64,000 bases of DNA from positions 29,854 to 93,853 of the forward strand of contig JADLBX010000056.1 of the NCBI GenBank assembly GCA_020847435.1, given 5' to 3'. The notes beneath the pieces were generated by a model that was given only the letters and a program-made list of their open reading frames with translations, had not been told where the DNA came from and searched no databases. Shown here in pieces: positions 50,956-59,758 of this stretch (the stretch's first letter is position 1; each line of letters starts with the position of its first letter). The position numbers and the translations under genes are program-made. This stretch comes from Anaerolineales bacterium. GTDB lineage: Bacteria; Chloroflexota; Anaerolineae; Anaerolineales; Villigracilaceae.

Positions 50956-52679
50956 TACAATTCGTCATCAAAACCATGAGCGAAAAATTTAAACTCGTTT
51001 CTCCGCGCGCGGAGGTGGAAATCCATTTACCCGATGGGCGTGTGTTGTCCGGTCCGCGCGGGGCGCGGGTGGGCGATTTCCTCTCCGCCATTGAACACGA
51101 TTCGCAACTCGTCGGGGCGGTGATCAACGGCGACCTGCGTGAGTTAACTTTCCCCGTCGAAATGGACGCGCGCGTCAAGCCGGTTACCATGACCATGCCG
51201 GACGGGACGCGCATCTACCGCCGCTCGCTGACCTTCCTCCTTGAAATGGTCTTTGCGGATATGTATCCGCAAGCCACGTTGTTCATTGATCACTCGGTGG
51301 CCTCCGGTGGGTATTATTGCGAAGTGAACGGACGTAAACCGTTATCGGAGTCGGAACTGGGGGTGTTGAAGGTGTTGATGCAAAAGATCGTCAAGGACGA
51401 CCTGCCCTTCACGCGTAAGGAAGTCCCGTTGAAAGAAGCGATGGCGTATTTCCTTTCACGCGGCGAAGACGATAAAGTGCAATTGCTTAAATATCGCAGG
51501 AAACCGTATCTGACGCTTTACAGCCTCAACGAACGCATGGACTATCACCACGGTTACATGGCGCCGTCCACCGGGTATTTGAAGTGGTTCGACCTGGCGC
51601 CAACGGGCGACGGTTTTACACTGCTGTATCCGAACCGGAAGAACCCGAACGAATTGTTGCCCATGCCGGAATACCCAAAACTGCTGGCGACATTTTTGCA
51701 ATATGGCGGCTGGCTTGAAAAACTTGGCATCTCGAACGTCGGCGCGTTGAACGAGGCGATCGAAAGCGGACGCGGCGGCGAGATCGTGCTGGTTTCGGAG
51801 GCATTCCACGAACAGCGGCTTGCCCAAATTGCCGGGCAGGTGGCGGATCAAATTAGCCGCGCGCATTTGATCCTTGTTTCGGGTCCCTCCTCGGCGGGCA
51901 AAACGACTTTTTCGCGGCGGCTCACGGTGCAATTGCTTGCGCTCGGCATTTCACCGTTCCCGCTGGAACTCGATAATTATTTTCTGTCGCGCGATCAAAC
52001 CCCGCTGGGCGAAGACGGCAAACCCGATTTCGAAGCCATCGAAGCGCTCGACCTGCCGCTCTTGGCGGACCATCTTTCAAAGTTGATCCACGGCGACGCG
52101 GTGCAATTGCCGCGTTACAACTTCAAGACCGGGTTGCGCGAGGCGGGGGAGGTGATCCGTCTCATGCACGGACAGCCGATCATCCTCGAAGGGATTCACG
52201 GATTGGACCCGCGCCTGATTCCCGAAAGCCTGAGCGGCGAGGCGTTTCGGATTTACATCTCGGCTCTCACCCAATTGAACTTGGACCGCCACAACCGCGT
52301 CTCCACCACCGACACGCGCCTGTTGCGCCGCATCGTGCGCGACGCGCGGGAGCGCGGCTATACCGCGGCGCAGACCATCTCGCGCTGGGAATCGGTGCGG
52401 CGCGGGGAGGCGAAGTATATCTTCCCGAATCAGGAAAACGCCGACGTGATGTTCAACTCCGCGCTGGTGTACGAGATGGCGGCGCTGAAATCCTTCGCCG
52501 AGCCGTTGCTCCGACAGGTGCAACATGGCACGCCGGAATTCATCGAGGCAAAGAGATTGCTCGCTTTCCTCGAATGGTTCGTGCCGCTCGATGTTAACCT
52601 CGTCCCTGAAACCTCGCTCATGCGCGAGTTTCTCGGCGGCTCGATTTTGAAAGATTTTACGGTGTGGAAGAATAGGTAA
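50952..52679 (+). CDS. Nucleoside kinase with TGS-like N-terminal domain
   Basis: The 575-residue protein begins with a TGS/threonyl-tRNA-synthetase-like region (EVEIHLPDGRVLSGPRGARV, then FADMYPQATLFIDHSVASGG), followed by a uridine-kinase-like domain. The Walker A box GPSSAGKT is at 311-318, LELDNYFLSRDQTP follows, and ILEGIHGLDPRL carries the lid base. These are typical of the bacterial nucleoside kinase/uridine kinase fused to a TGS domain. The start at 50952 overlaps the diguanylate cyclase. It should phosphorylate uridine or cytidine; the TGS part could sense RNA or nucleotides. Confidence 0.9.
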   Translation: MIQFVIKTMSEKFKLVSPRAEVEIHLPDGRVLSGPRGARVGDFLSAIEHDSQLVGAVINGDLRELTFPVEMDARVKPVTMTMPDGTRIYRRSLTFLLEMVFADMYPQATLFIDHSVASGGYYCEVNGRKPLSESELGVLKVLMQKIVKDDLPFTRKEVPLKEAMAYFLSRGEDDKVQLLKYRRKPYLTLYSLNERMDYHHGYMAPSTGYLKWFDLAPTGDGFTLLYPNRKNPNELLPMPEYPKLLATFLQYGGWLEKLGISNVGALNEAIESGRGGEIVLVSEAFHEQRLAQIAGQVADQISRAHLILVSGPSSAGKTTFSRRLTVQLLALGISPFPLELDNYFLSRDQTPLGEDGKPDFEAIEALDLPLLADHLSKLIHGDAVQLPRYNFKTGLREAGEVIRLMHGQPIILEGIHGLDPRLIPESLSGEAFRIYISALTQLNLDRHNRVSTTDTRLLRRIVRDARERGYTAAQTISRWESVRRGEAKYIFPNQENADVMFNSALVYEMAALKSFAEPLLRQVQHGTPEFIEAKRLLAFLEWFVPLDVNLVPETSLMREFLGGSILKDFTVWKNR

Positions 52680-52680
52680 T

Positions 52681-52717
52681 GTTGTTCGTCCAGCAGTTGA
52701 ACTGCTGGACGAACAAC
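52681..52717. repeat. 37-bp perfect palindrome after the nucleoside kinase
   Basis: GTTGTTCGTCCAGCAGTT and AACTGCTGGACGAACAAC pair perfectly around a single G. It separates the gene from a duplicated copy of its 3' end. Its core CAGTTGAACTG is shared with the glycine riboswitch hairpins and with 63765-63778. Confidence 0.75.
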
Positions 52718-52722
52718 TGAAA

Positions 52723-52803
52723 CTCGTGCCTGAAACTTCGCACCTGCGCGAGTTTCTCGGCGGCTCGATCCTGAAAGATTTTACGGTGTGGAAGAATAAG
52801 TAG
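52723..52803 (+). pseudogene. Duplicated 3' end of the nucleoside kinase gene
   Basis: These 81 bases repeat 52599-52679 with few changes and would read LVPETSHLREFLGGSILKDF then TVWKNK before TAG. The offset of 124 bases is not a multiple of three, so it is not in frame with the gene and is not expressed as its end. It is a fossil of a tandem duplication, together with the palindrome. Confidence 0.85.
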
Positions 52804-52934
52804 GGGCTTGCATTACCCGCTGATTGTCGGGCGTGGAATCTGCTTGGGGGTAGGGAAAACTCGAAGACAAGAAGATGCTTGAAAATGCCGCGAACTCCCA
52901 CACGTCAGATGGACGCTGTATTGGGCGGCGGTTT

Positions 52935-53666
52935 TCAAAAACCATAAATTGATATATGCGCTTTGCTATTAATATCAAATGTACTTCGTTGCCAATTAGC
53001 AAACCTGTTTATGAGCCGCATTCCCGCAATTCGCGCCATTAAATCCATCTCGCCAGGGGTAATTAATCGACACACGATTGGCGACATGGTTATGCCTTGT
53101 GCGGTGAATTCAATATGGCTTTCTTCAAGTAACTGTGTTACTGGATCGTAACGGGCAACATCAAGACCAACTATCTCTTTGCCCACATGCTCGGCATGAA
53201 CATAATCTGGCTTATCTGGAGAAATCCAAGCATGGGGCAATGCTGTTTCAACTACGAAATAGCCGTCTTTTGTAAGGTGGCGCGCAGCGTTTTCGAAACA
53301 ACGAATTTGGTCATCAGAAGTCAAGAGATTAAATATCGTGTTGTAGACCAGATATACCAGCGAGTACTGTTGATTAGTAGTCGCGCTACACATATCGCCA
53401 AGAACCACATTGATATTTGTTCCTTCTAATTTGGCATGAAGTTTTTCAACCATATGAGATGATAATTCGATGCCGTCAACTTGGACGCCTTTTGCTGCTA
53501 GTGGAAGAGCAATACGCCCTGTGCCAATAGCAAATTCGAGCGCTTTACTTCCTTTGGTAATTTCCGCAAGAAAGGAAGCCGCAGATTCTTCATCGCCACG
53601 CTTGTAATCGTCATAGTGTGCGGCTACATCTGAACCAAAACTTTTGGCAGGGTCAAAATCTTTCAT
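52935..53666 (-). CDS. Class I SAM-dependent methyltransferase
   Basis: The 243-residue protein has motif I ALEFAIGTGRIALPLAAKGV (about 35-54) followed by VDGIELSSHMVEKLHAKLEG, and motif IV YSLVYLVYNTIFNLLTSDDQ. The start MKDFDPAKSFGSDVAAHYDD is typical of a methyltransferase of unknown substrate. The gene is AT-rich for the window and stands alone between a duplication scar and a MITE copy. Horizontal acquisition is plausible. Confidence 0.85.
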   Translation of the reverse strand: MKDFDPAKSFGSDVAAHYDDYKRGDEESAASFLAEITKGSKALEFAIGTGRIALPLAAKGVQVDGIELSSHMVEKLHAKLEGTNINVVLGDMCSATTNQQYSLVYLVYNTIFNLLTSDDQIRCFENAARHLTKDGYFVVETALPHAWISPDKPDYVHAEHVGKEIVGLDVARYDPVTQLLEESHIEFTAQGITMSPIVCRLITPGEMDLMARIAGMRLINRFANWQRSTFDINSKAHISIYGF

Positions 53667-53748
53667 TGCCTATTCCACTCATTTCGTGGTTTCTAAAGAT
53701 ATTTTTTCAACGGAGAAACCGCCCACCTATACCAGCGGTTAGGTTGTC

Positions 53749-53904
53749 TAAGAGAGCGTTTCTTAAGTCCAAACTGTCACTGTTTTGTACACGGATTTCA
53801 CGGAACACACGGAAAAGAACAGATTTTAAAATGGTTTTTTCCGTGAAAATCAGTGTAATCCGTGTTGTCCGTGTCCAAAAAAGAAGTTAAGAAACAGTCT
53901 CTTA
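53749..53904. mobile_element. MITE-like repeat, copy 3 (both ends intact)
   Basis: TAAGAGAGCGTTTCTTAAG is the left end and TTAAGAAACAGTCTCTTA the right end. The interior is shorter than in copies 1 and 2, as it lacks the CTTCGACAGGCTCAG word. ACACGGATTTCACGG and TTTTCCGTGAAAATC form a further inverted pair inside. Confidence 0.85.
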
Positions 53905-53946
53905 GGTGTTCATTGATCTATTCGCGTGCGAGCAGGTCTGGCGGGG

Positions 53947-54594
53947 TTATTTCAACCAATCCTCCGCCAGGTTTTTTGCCTGCGTACGGAACCATTCCTT
54001 AACCGTCGTCCATTCCACAGGTTTGAGCAATCGCACGGGGGTCTCAGTCTCGGCGCGGTCAAAATAGGTCATGTGCTTCACAACTTGCACTTCAAAGTCG
54101 CGCACGTCGGGGTATTTCTCAGGGGCAAGGTCCAACAGTTCGCGTAAAGAGATTCGCCGACAGATGGCGTACAAGTCGTGAAAATCCTTGCGGCTGGCGC
54201 GGGCAAGCAGGGCGTCCATTTTCATCAAGGCGATATCTTCCATGCTGGCAAGCCTCAGATCGCCCGTCTGCAACAACGGGCGGATCAGTGCATAGCCGTA
54301 CCCGTAAAATCCAATGCGAACATCGTTTGCCAGAAACACCAGGTTGCCCCACGATGTATCCGACAGCGTTGGCGAAAAGCCTTTCAAAGCATGTTGTAAC
54401 ACGTTCGCCAAAGCGGGAATGTCGCTTTGTGTAGGGGAGAAAAAATCGAGGTCCACAGACAAGCGATGTCCCAATTGCAATGCCAACGCCGTTCCGCCTG
54501 CCAGATAAAATTCGCCCGCAATCTTGCTTTTCGTAAATCCCTCCACGATGGAGTGCATGGCAGGGGTAACCGTATTCCAATGCAATTCACTCAC
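53947..54594 (-). CDS. AbiEii-like nucleotidyltransferase
   Basis: The 215-residue protein has the AbiEii/MNT-type nucleotidyltransferase signature YLAGGTALALQLGHRLSVDL followed by DFFSP (about residues 31-55), and the lysine-containing block MEDIALMKMDALLARASRKD near 135. AbiEii toxins modify tRNA or act on nucleotides in the AbiE type IV toxin-antitoxin system. I start at GTG 54594, which overlaps the preceding stop (GTGA), so the two are coupled. It is last of a three-gene operon with HsdR. The usual AbiEi antitoxin is absent; a shorter protein holds its place. Confidence 0.85.
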   Translation of the reverse strand: MSELHWNTVTPAMHSIVEGFTKSKIAGEFYLAGGTALALQLGHRLSVDLDFFSPTQSDIPALANVLQHALKGFSPTLSDTSWGNLVFLANDVRIGFYGYGYALIRPLLQTGDLRLASMEDIALMKMDALLARASRKDFHDLYAICRRISLRELLDLAPEKYPDVRDFEVQVVKHMTYFDRAETETPVRLLKPVEWTTVKEWFRTQAKNLAEDWLK

Positions 54595-54836
54595 GCATCG
54601 ATCTCCAGCACAACCCGCCAAAAAGAAAGATGCGGCGCGGGCAGGGCGAAATCACCCCAGCGTTGCACCCATTCCCGAATTTGCGCCCGTGGAAATTCCG
54701 TGAACAGCCACTTGAGTTCGGCGCGCGTGCCGTAGCGCAAGGTCCGCTCGATGATGGTCGCAGAATCGCTTTGCGGTTTCAGCAGGGTAACATCGTATTC
54801 TTGAAAGAATGGCGCAAGCGTGGCGGGAATGGGCAT
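54591..54836 (-). CDS. Small partner protein of the AbiEii-like gene (DUF6922-like)
   Basis: The 81-residue product reads PATLAPFFQEYDVTLLKPQS and ERTLRYGTRAELKWLFTEFP, then IREWVQRWGDFALPAPHLSF. This resembles short proteins often found upstream of AbiEii-like genes (DUF6922). The start is ATG 54836. The ribosome site AAGGGA lies in the last codons of hsdR, so the gene is coupled to it. Its stop overlaps the GTG of the next gene. An antitoxin role is inferred from position. Confidence 0.65.
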   Translation of the reverse strand: MPIPATLAPFFQEYDVTLLKPQSDSATIIERTLRYGTRAELKWLFTEFPRAQIREWVQRWGDFALPAPHLSFWRVVLEIDA

Positions 54837-54843
54837 TTCGGAA

Positions 54844-57800
54844 TTATATCCCTTGAAACTCATTGGTATATTCGCGCACCAGCAGGTTGTTGATGAACTT
54901 CGCCGCATCGGGCTCCAACGGTATCTTGATCTTATCGAACGACTCTACCAGTGATTTCATCACCAGCCTCGAGAAAAAGCCGTCGTTACTCAGAAGGTTC
55001 GTATTCAGCAAGACCTTCTCGTCCGTCTTCTGCTTGATGTCGAGCAAAACGTCCTGCACTTCGCTTTCGCGTTTCGAAATCTTGCCTTGCTCTACAATGC
55101 GTTTGTGCATTCGGGCGTATTTGGCGTCGTTTTCGTATTTGGCGCGCAACAAGTTGTTCTTGCGGTTCAATTCAAGCACTTTCTGATAAATTTTCTCCAA
55201 CGCGCCGATGTTCTGTTTCATCTCGTCCTGTGAGATTTCGTCGAGGTTGCGGTTGGCGAACAGACGTTTGAGCTCGTCGTACAGGTTCACGAACTGCGGG
55301 TCTTTCTGGTCGAAGTTGGCGTTGAACGCTTCGCGCGTCCTGGCGAGCGTATCGCGCAACTGGTCGGCGATCACCAATTCTTCCTCCGACCGCTTCCAAA
55401 ATGTAAAAACGACATTTTCCAACGCCACGTTGAGAAGATTTGTCGTGTCCACGTCGTTTTGCAGGGATTCTTTCAGGTTGAGCAATTCAAGATGCCGCGT
55501 CGTTTCGTCCAGCAACTGGCGCAATTTGTTGAAGTCCAGTTTTTCAAGCAGGTCGAAATGACCGTACAGGCGAATCAAGTTGTAAATGCTTCGGGCGTTC
55601 TCCAGCGCTTTTTTGATCTCCAGCACGATCTTGCGGTCTTCGATCTTGCTGATCTCCTGCGAGAAAATTTCGGCATTGCTCAGGTCGTACAGGAACAGTC
55701 TATCTTTGATATTTTCAATATCCCGTTCAATCTCCTCGCGCGACTTGAACATGTCCGAGTAGTTTTGCATTTCATCGCCGAGTTCCTCCTGCAATTCATC
55801 GAAGTAGGCTTTGTTCGCCTTCTTGAATTGTTCTTGAATGTCGGCAAAGTCCACCACGTAGCCGTATCGGAACTTCTTGTACGGGCGGTTGACACGGGTG
55901 AGCGTTTGCAGAAGGTTGTGGTCCTTGACCAAACGAGCGAGATATAGTTTCTTCAGGCGGGGGGAGTCGAAACCCGTCAACAGCATGGCGTACACGAACA
56001 GCAGGTCTATCTTTCCCGCTTTGAAATCTTCCACTTCTTGTTTGCGCTCATCCTTATCCCCGATGTTGTGCAAGATTAACGATGCAATTAATTTCTTACC
56101 CTGCCTGCCTGTATATTCACCATACAGGGGCGCGGGTTCTTTGATGGCGTGATACTCTTCAACAGGCTTGATGACTTTCTGCTCAGGGTTGTACTTGTTG
56201 ACGAAGATCTCGAACAGTTTCTCCGCCTGCGCCGAGCTGTCGCAGACCACCATCCCGCCGACGGTGTGGTCGTTGAAAACGCCCTTGCGGCTGTTGATGA
56301 AATCCTCCACGATGTAATCGAGCATCGGCTCCGCAAAGCGTTCGTGGGCGAATACTTCCTGCCTTTCAATATCCCCTTTGCGGATTTTGACTTCCAACTC
56401 TTCCAAAAGTTTCTGCATCTGGATGGCATACCCCGTCTCGATATCTTCACGGATCAGCCGCAAGGTATACCCATCGGCGATGGAGCGGTTGTAATAATAT
56501 TTGTGGATGTACTTCCCGAAGAGGTCGCGTGATTTCACGTCGCCGACGATCAACGGCGTGCCTGTCAAGCCGATCAAGATAGCATTGCGGTCTGAACTAT
56601 AGAGATTTGCCAGAAAACTGCCGCTCGGATCGTAACTGCGGTGCACTTCGTCCAGAAAATAGACGCGCTGGGTTTGCAGGTCGTAATCCGCTTCTTTCAA
56701 TACATCGCCCTGATCTTTGAACTTCTGGATGTTGACGATCGTGATCTCGCGCTGTCCCTCCGTGTTGTGGATGGATTGATGCGCCTTGAAATGTCTCACC
56801 AGGTCATCCCTGGAATTGACGGTATTGACCTTCAGCCCGCGGCTTGAAAATTCCGTCCTTGCTTGCGCCATCAGGTCGAGCCGATCCACGATGAAATAGA
56901 ACTTCGGCACAATATTCTTGCGCTGGAAATAATCCGTCAGGTATTGCACACTGTAAAAGGCAAGCGCCGTTTTGCCGCTTCCCTGCGTATGCCAGATGAT
57001 GCCTTTCTTGACGCCCTTGTCAATGGTCCGCTCGATGGCTTTCAGCGCAAAGAACTGCGGGTAACGGAGGATGTGCTTTTCAATTTTTCCCTGCTCGTCC
57101 TGGATATAAGCGAACGCGTACCGCAACAGCATTGCCAGCCTGTCCCTGCTGAACAGCGAAGTCAGAATGCGGTTGGTTGGCGTGTTGGGGTCTTTGTTTG
57201 TTAGAAATTCAGGCGAATGTTTGATGGACGACAGATTGTTGTCCTTGAGGACATAATTCTCAACGGAATCGTCTTCTGGCTTCAATACCTTGGCGAGATC
57301 GAATTTCTCTTCTTCTCTGAAGTAATTGAAATTGGCTTCCTTGTGGGAGGTGGTGGCATAAAACGCTCCCTGAATAGGCTCAATGTCATCGTCGTCGTAT
57401 TCCATGTTGTTCGTGAACACGAGGATTTGCGAGATGTTGATGAACTTCCTGAACTTGTTGTTTTTGAAGCGGACGTTGATGCGTTCACGCTCTGCCAGAA
57501 TCCCATCTCGGTTGTTGGGCTTTTTCACCTCGATGAATGCGAGCGGCATCCCATTAATGAGCAGGGTAATGTCAGGACGGAATTCATCATCCCCGTTCTT
57601 GCACGTCAGTTCGGTGACCACGTGGAAGGAATTGTTGGCGAAATTATTAAAGTCGATCAAGCGCGGCGCAGAAGTGGAAACGAGCAGATTATAAAATGCC
57701 CGCCCCAGATCCTCGTTGTCCAGAGTAAGTGAGAGATCCTCGTATAACCGCTTTACATCTCCCATCTCCAAATCAGGGTTTATCCGCAAGACGGCTTTGT

Positions 57801-57930
57801 TGAAAATATCCGTGAAGATATTTGTCTCTTTGTCCCAGGTAGAGTCGGACAGGGAGAGGTATTGAAATCCCAGCCTGGCAAGATGCAATATGGCGGGGAT
57901 CTTCACTCTGGTGTTTTCATTGAAACTCAT
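54844..57930 (-). CDS. hsdR: Type I restriction endonuclease R subunit (HsdR), apparently without M and S
   Basis: The 1028-residue protein carries the PD-ExK nuclease core (PD at 119-120, EVK at 134-136, in IEVKKPNN), then a superfamily 2 translocase with Walker A HTQGSGKT (314-321) and DEVH (427-430). LLTGFDSPRLKKLYLARLVK and LTRVNRPYKKFRYGYVVDFA are helicase motifs V-VI. Everything matches HsdR, and the length is usual. No hsdM or hsdS gene is present in the flanking DNA within the window. Seven bases separate it from the small AbiEii partner. A TATAAT lies 26 bases before the ATG. Confidence 0.9.
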   Translation of the reverse strand: MSFNENTRVKIPAILHLARLGFQYLSLSDSTWDKETNIFTDIFNKAVLRINPDLEMGDVKRLYEDLSLTLDNEDLGRAFYNLLVSTSAPRLIDFNNFANNSFHVVTELTCKNGDDEFRPDITLLINGMPLAFIEVKKPNNRDGILAERERINVRFKNNKFRKFINISQILVFTNNMEYDDDDIEPIQGAFYATTSHKEANFNYFREEEKFDLAKVLKPEDDSVENYVLKDNNLSSIKHSPEFLTNKDPNTPTNRILTSLFSRDRLAMLLRYAFAYIQDEQGKIEKHILRYPQFFALKAIERTIDKGVKKGIIWHTQGSGKTALAFYSVQYLTDYFQRKNIVPKFYFIVDRLDLMAQARTEFSSRGLKVNTVNSRDDLVRHFKAHQSIHNTEGQREITIVNIQKFKDQGDVLKEADYDLQTQRVYFLDEVHRSYDPSGSFLANLYSSDRNAILIGLTGTPLIVGDVKSRDLFGKYIHKYYYNRSIADGYTLRLIREDIETGYAIQMQKLLEELEVKIRKGDIERQEVFAHERFAEPMLDYIVEDFINSRKGVFNDHTVGGMVVCDSSAQAEKLFEIFVNKYNPEQKVIKPVEEYHAIKEPAPLYGEYTGRQGKKLIASLILHNIGDKDERKQEVEDFKAGKIDLLFVYAMLLTGFDSPRLKKLYLARLVKDHNLLQTLTRVNRPYKKFRYGYVVDFADIQEQFKKANKAYFDELQEELGDEMQNYSDMFKSREEIERDIENIKDRLFLYDLSNAEIFSQEISKIEDRKIVLEIKKALENARSIYNLIRLYGHFDLLEKLDFNKLRQLLDETTRHLELLNLKESLQNDVDTTNLLNVALENVVFTFWKRSEEELVIADQLRDTLARTREAFNANFDQKDPQFVNLYDELKRLFANRNLDEISQDEMKQNIGALEKIYQKVLELNRKNNLLRAKYENDAKYARMHKRIVEQGKISKRESEVQDVLLDIKQKTDEKVLLNTNLLSNDGFFSRLVMKSLVESFDKIKIPLEPDAAKFINNLLVREYTNEFQGI

Positions 57931-58063
57931 GCATCATCCCTTCAGTGTTCCCCTCATTATACTTTGCCGCTCCTCTTCTTTATGATGGGTAACGGAATCG
58001 AAATCATTCCCGCGCAAGGCGGAAGGATTGTAATTTCTTCTCAAACCTCTCTGTGTTCACGCA
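57931..58063 (-). promoter_or_regulatory. hsdR: hsdR promoter region
   Basis: TATAAT lies at 57956-57961 on the minus strand, with a weak -35. The start is preceded by GAAGGGATGATGC. The remainder up to the glnA terminator holds no gene. Confidence 0.5.
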
Positions 58064-58105
58064 AAAAAACAAAGACCTCCTCAGGACAAAGTCCCTCAGA
58101 GGTCT
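58064..58105 (-). terminator. glnA: glnA terminator
   Basis: AGACCTCTGAGGGAC pairs with GTCCTGAGGAGGTCT on the minus strand around TTT and is followed by TTGTTTTTTT. It lies downstream of the glnA stop. Confidence 0.8.
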
Positions 58106-58151
58106 CGTTCATCCTCAAGTCTCTAGTCTCCAGTCTCCACCCCCCCAATTC

Positions 58152-58244
58152 TCAGTACTTCACGAAAGTTCAGGCGACAGTTGTACTGTCGCCTGTCTTG
58201 ATGCAGTGCAACTGCGTCAAGAACCTGTTTTCGTGATCTACTGA
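58152..58244. repeat. 93-bp cloverleaf repeat, copy 2
   Basis: Same outer helix and two hairpins as 38590. The second hairpin reads CTTGATGCAG...CTGCGTCAAG. The flanks both show ATTCTC, possibly a target duplication. It is inserted in a region of short AGTCTCC and ATTCTC tandem repeats (58117-58300). Confidence 0.85.
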
Positions 58245-58301
58245 TTCTCTAATTCTCTTTTCCTCACTCACCACTTACCAATTACCAATTACTCCTTCCC
58301 C

Positions 58302-59642
58302 CTATGCCGTCTCCAAATACCTCTCGATCTCATAATCCGAAACGCGCATACGGAAGTCATCCCACTCCTCCCACTTGGCGCGGGAGAAGGCTTCGTAAGT
58401 GACTTCTCCCAACGCGGACTTGATAACTTCGTCCTTGTCGAGTTCGGTCAACGCTTCGGCGAGCGAGCCTGGCAATTCCGCCACGCCCAGTTTGGCGCGG
58501 TCGTCTTTGTCGAGGTGATACAGGTTGATGTTGTTGAGCGGCTTCGGCGCTTGCATCTTGTTTTCGATTCCGTCCAACGCGGCGGCGAGCATGACCGTGA
58601 ACGCGAGATACGGATTCGAGGCGGGATCGGGGAAGCGTAATTCGGCGCGCACGGCTTTGTCGCGTCCCTCGGTGTAGCGCGGGATGCGGATCAACGCCGA
58701 ACGGTTCTGCTGAGCCCAGCCGATGTACACGGGCGCCTCATAGCCTGGGACGAGTCGCTTGTACGAGTTGACCGTCGGCGCGACGACGGCGGCTAACGCG
58801 CGGGCGTGAGCCAACTGTCCAGCGATGAATCCGTACGCGAGTCCCGAAAGATGCGCTTCGTCGTTTTTATCGAAGAACAGATTCGTCCCCGATTTATTGT
58901 CGAACAAACTTTGATGGCAGTGCATCCCCGAACCGTTGATGCCGAAGACGGGCTTGGGCATGAACGACGCGGTCAGTCCGTGTTGCGCGGCGATGGCTTT
59001 GACGGTGTACTTCAGTGTCAACACGTTGTCGGCGGTTTTGAGCGCGTCGGCAAAACGGAAATCAATTTCGTGCTGACCCAGCGCCACTTCGTGATGACCG
59101 ACCTCCACATCGAGTCCCATCGCATCGAGCGCGCTCATCAACGCGGTACGCACAACGACCGCTTCATCGAACGACGAGAAATCGAAGTAGCCGCCCGCAT
59201 CGTGCGGGACCGGATGCACGCCGTGACCGTTCGTGCCTTTGAAGAGGAAGAACTCAGGCTCAGGTCCGAGATTGAACGTCCAACCTTTTTCTTCGATGCG
59301 TTTTAACTGGCGCTTCAACGTGCCGCGCGGATCGCCCTCGAACGGGTCGCCGTTCGGCATGAAGATATCGCAGAACACGCGCGCCCGTTTTGAATCCGCC
59401 GCCGACCATGGCAGCACCGCGTACGTGTCGGGATCAATGATCAGCCGCATGTCGCTTTCCTGAATGCGCGCGAACCCTTCCACTGACGAACCGTCGAACC
59501 ACACGCCGTCTTTCAACGCGTCTTCCAAATGTCGCACGGGAATGTCCACGCTTTTCACCGCGCCCGTCACATCCGAGAATTGCAGTGAAAGAAATTTCAC
59601 GCCATCTTCTTTTACTTTCTTGACTAAATCCTTGCCGTCCAT
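58302..59642 (-). CDS. glnA: Glutamine synthetase, type I
   Basis: The 446-residue enzyme makes glutamine from glutamate, ammonia and ATP. The DGSSVEGFARIQESDMRLII segment (about 50-69), FMPKPVFGINGSGMHCHQSL (metal and ATP site) and NPYLAFTVMLAAALDGIENK are conserved. It is the short type I-alpha form, without the insertion and without a clear adenylylation tyrosine motif. No glnB or amtB is adjacent. GGAGAAAAAAATGG precedes the start. Confidence 0.95.
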   Translation of the reverse strand: MDGKDLVKKVKEDGVKFLSLQFSDVTGAVKSVDIPVRHLEDALKDGVWFDGSSVEGFARIQESDMRLIIDPDTYAVLPWSAADSKRARVFCDIFMPNGDPFEGDPRGTLKRQLKRIEEKGWTFNLGPEPEFFLFKGTNGHGVHPVPHDAGGYFDFSSFDEAVVVRTALMSALDAMGLDVEVGHHEVALGQHEIDFRFADALKTADNVLTLKYTVKAIAAQHGLTASFMPKPVFGINGSGMHCHQSLFDNKSGTNLFFDKNDEAHLSGLAYGFIAGQLAHARALAAVVAPTVNSYKRLVPGYEAPVYIGWAQQNRSALIRIPRYTEGRDKAVRAELRFPDPASNPYLAFTVMLAAALDGIENKMQAPKPLNNINLYHLDKDDRAKLGVAELPGSLAEALTELDKDEVIKSALGEVTYEAFSRAKWEEWDDFRMRVSDYEIERYLETA

Positions 59643-59660
59643 TTTTTTCTCCTTTTGCTT

Positions 59661-59724
59661 ATGTCATTGCGAACCTCGCTGGTCAAGTAGTCCTGAGCGG
59701 AAGCGCAGGACTACTCGAGACCAG
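59661..59724. repeat. REP fragment fused to a TGGTC-type palindrome
   Basis: ATGTCATTGCGAACCTCGC is the left part of the REP element. It is followed by TGGTCAAGTAGTCCTGAGCG and the complement CTACTCGAGACCA, the family seen at 10049-10190. Confidence 0.6.
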
Positions 59725-59758
59725 CAGAAGTACTTTCAAATAAAATATTGGATAAAAG

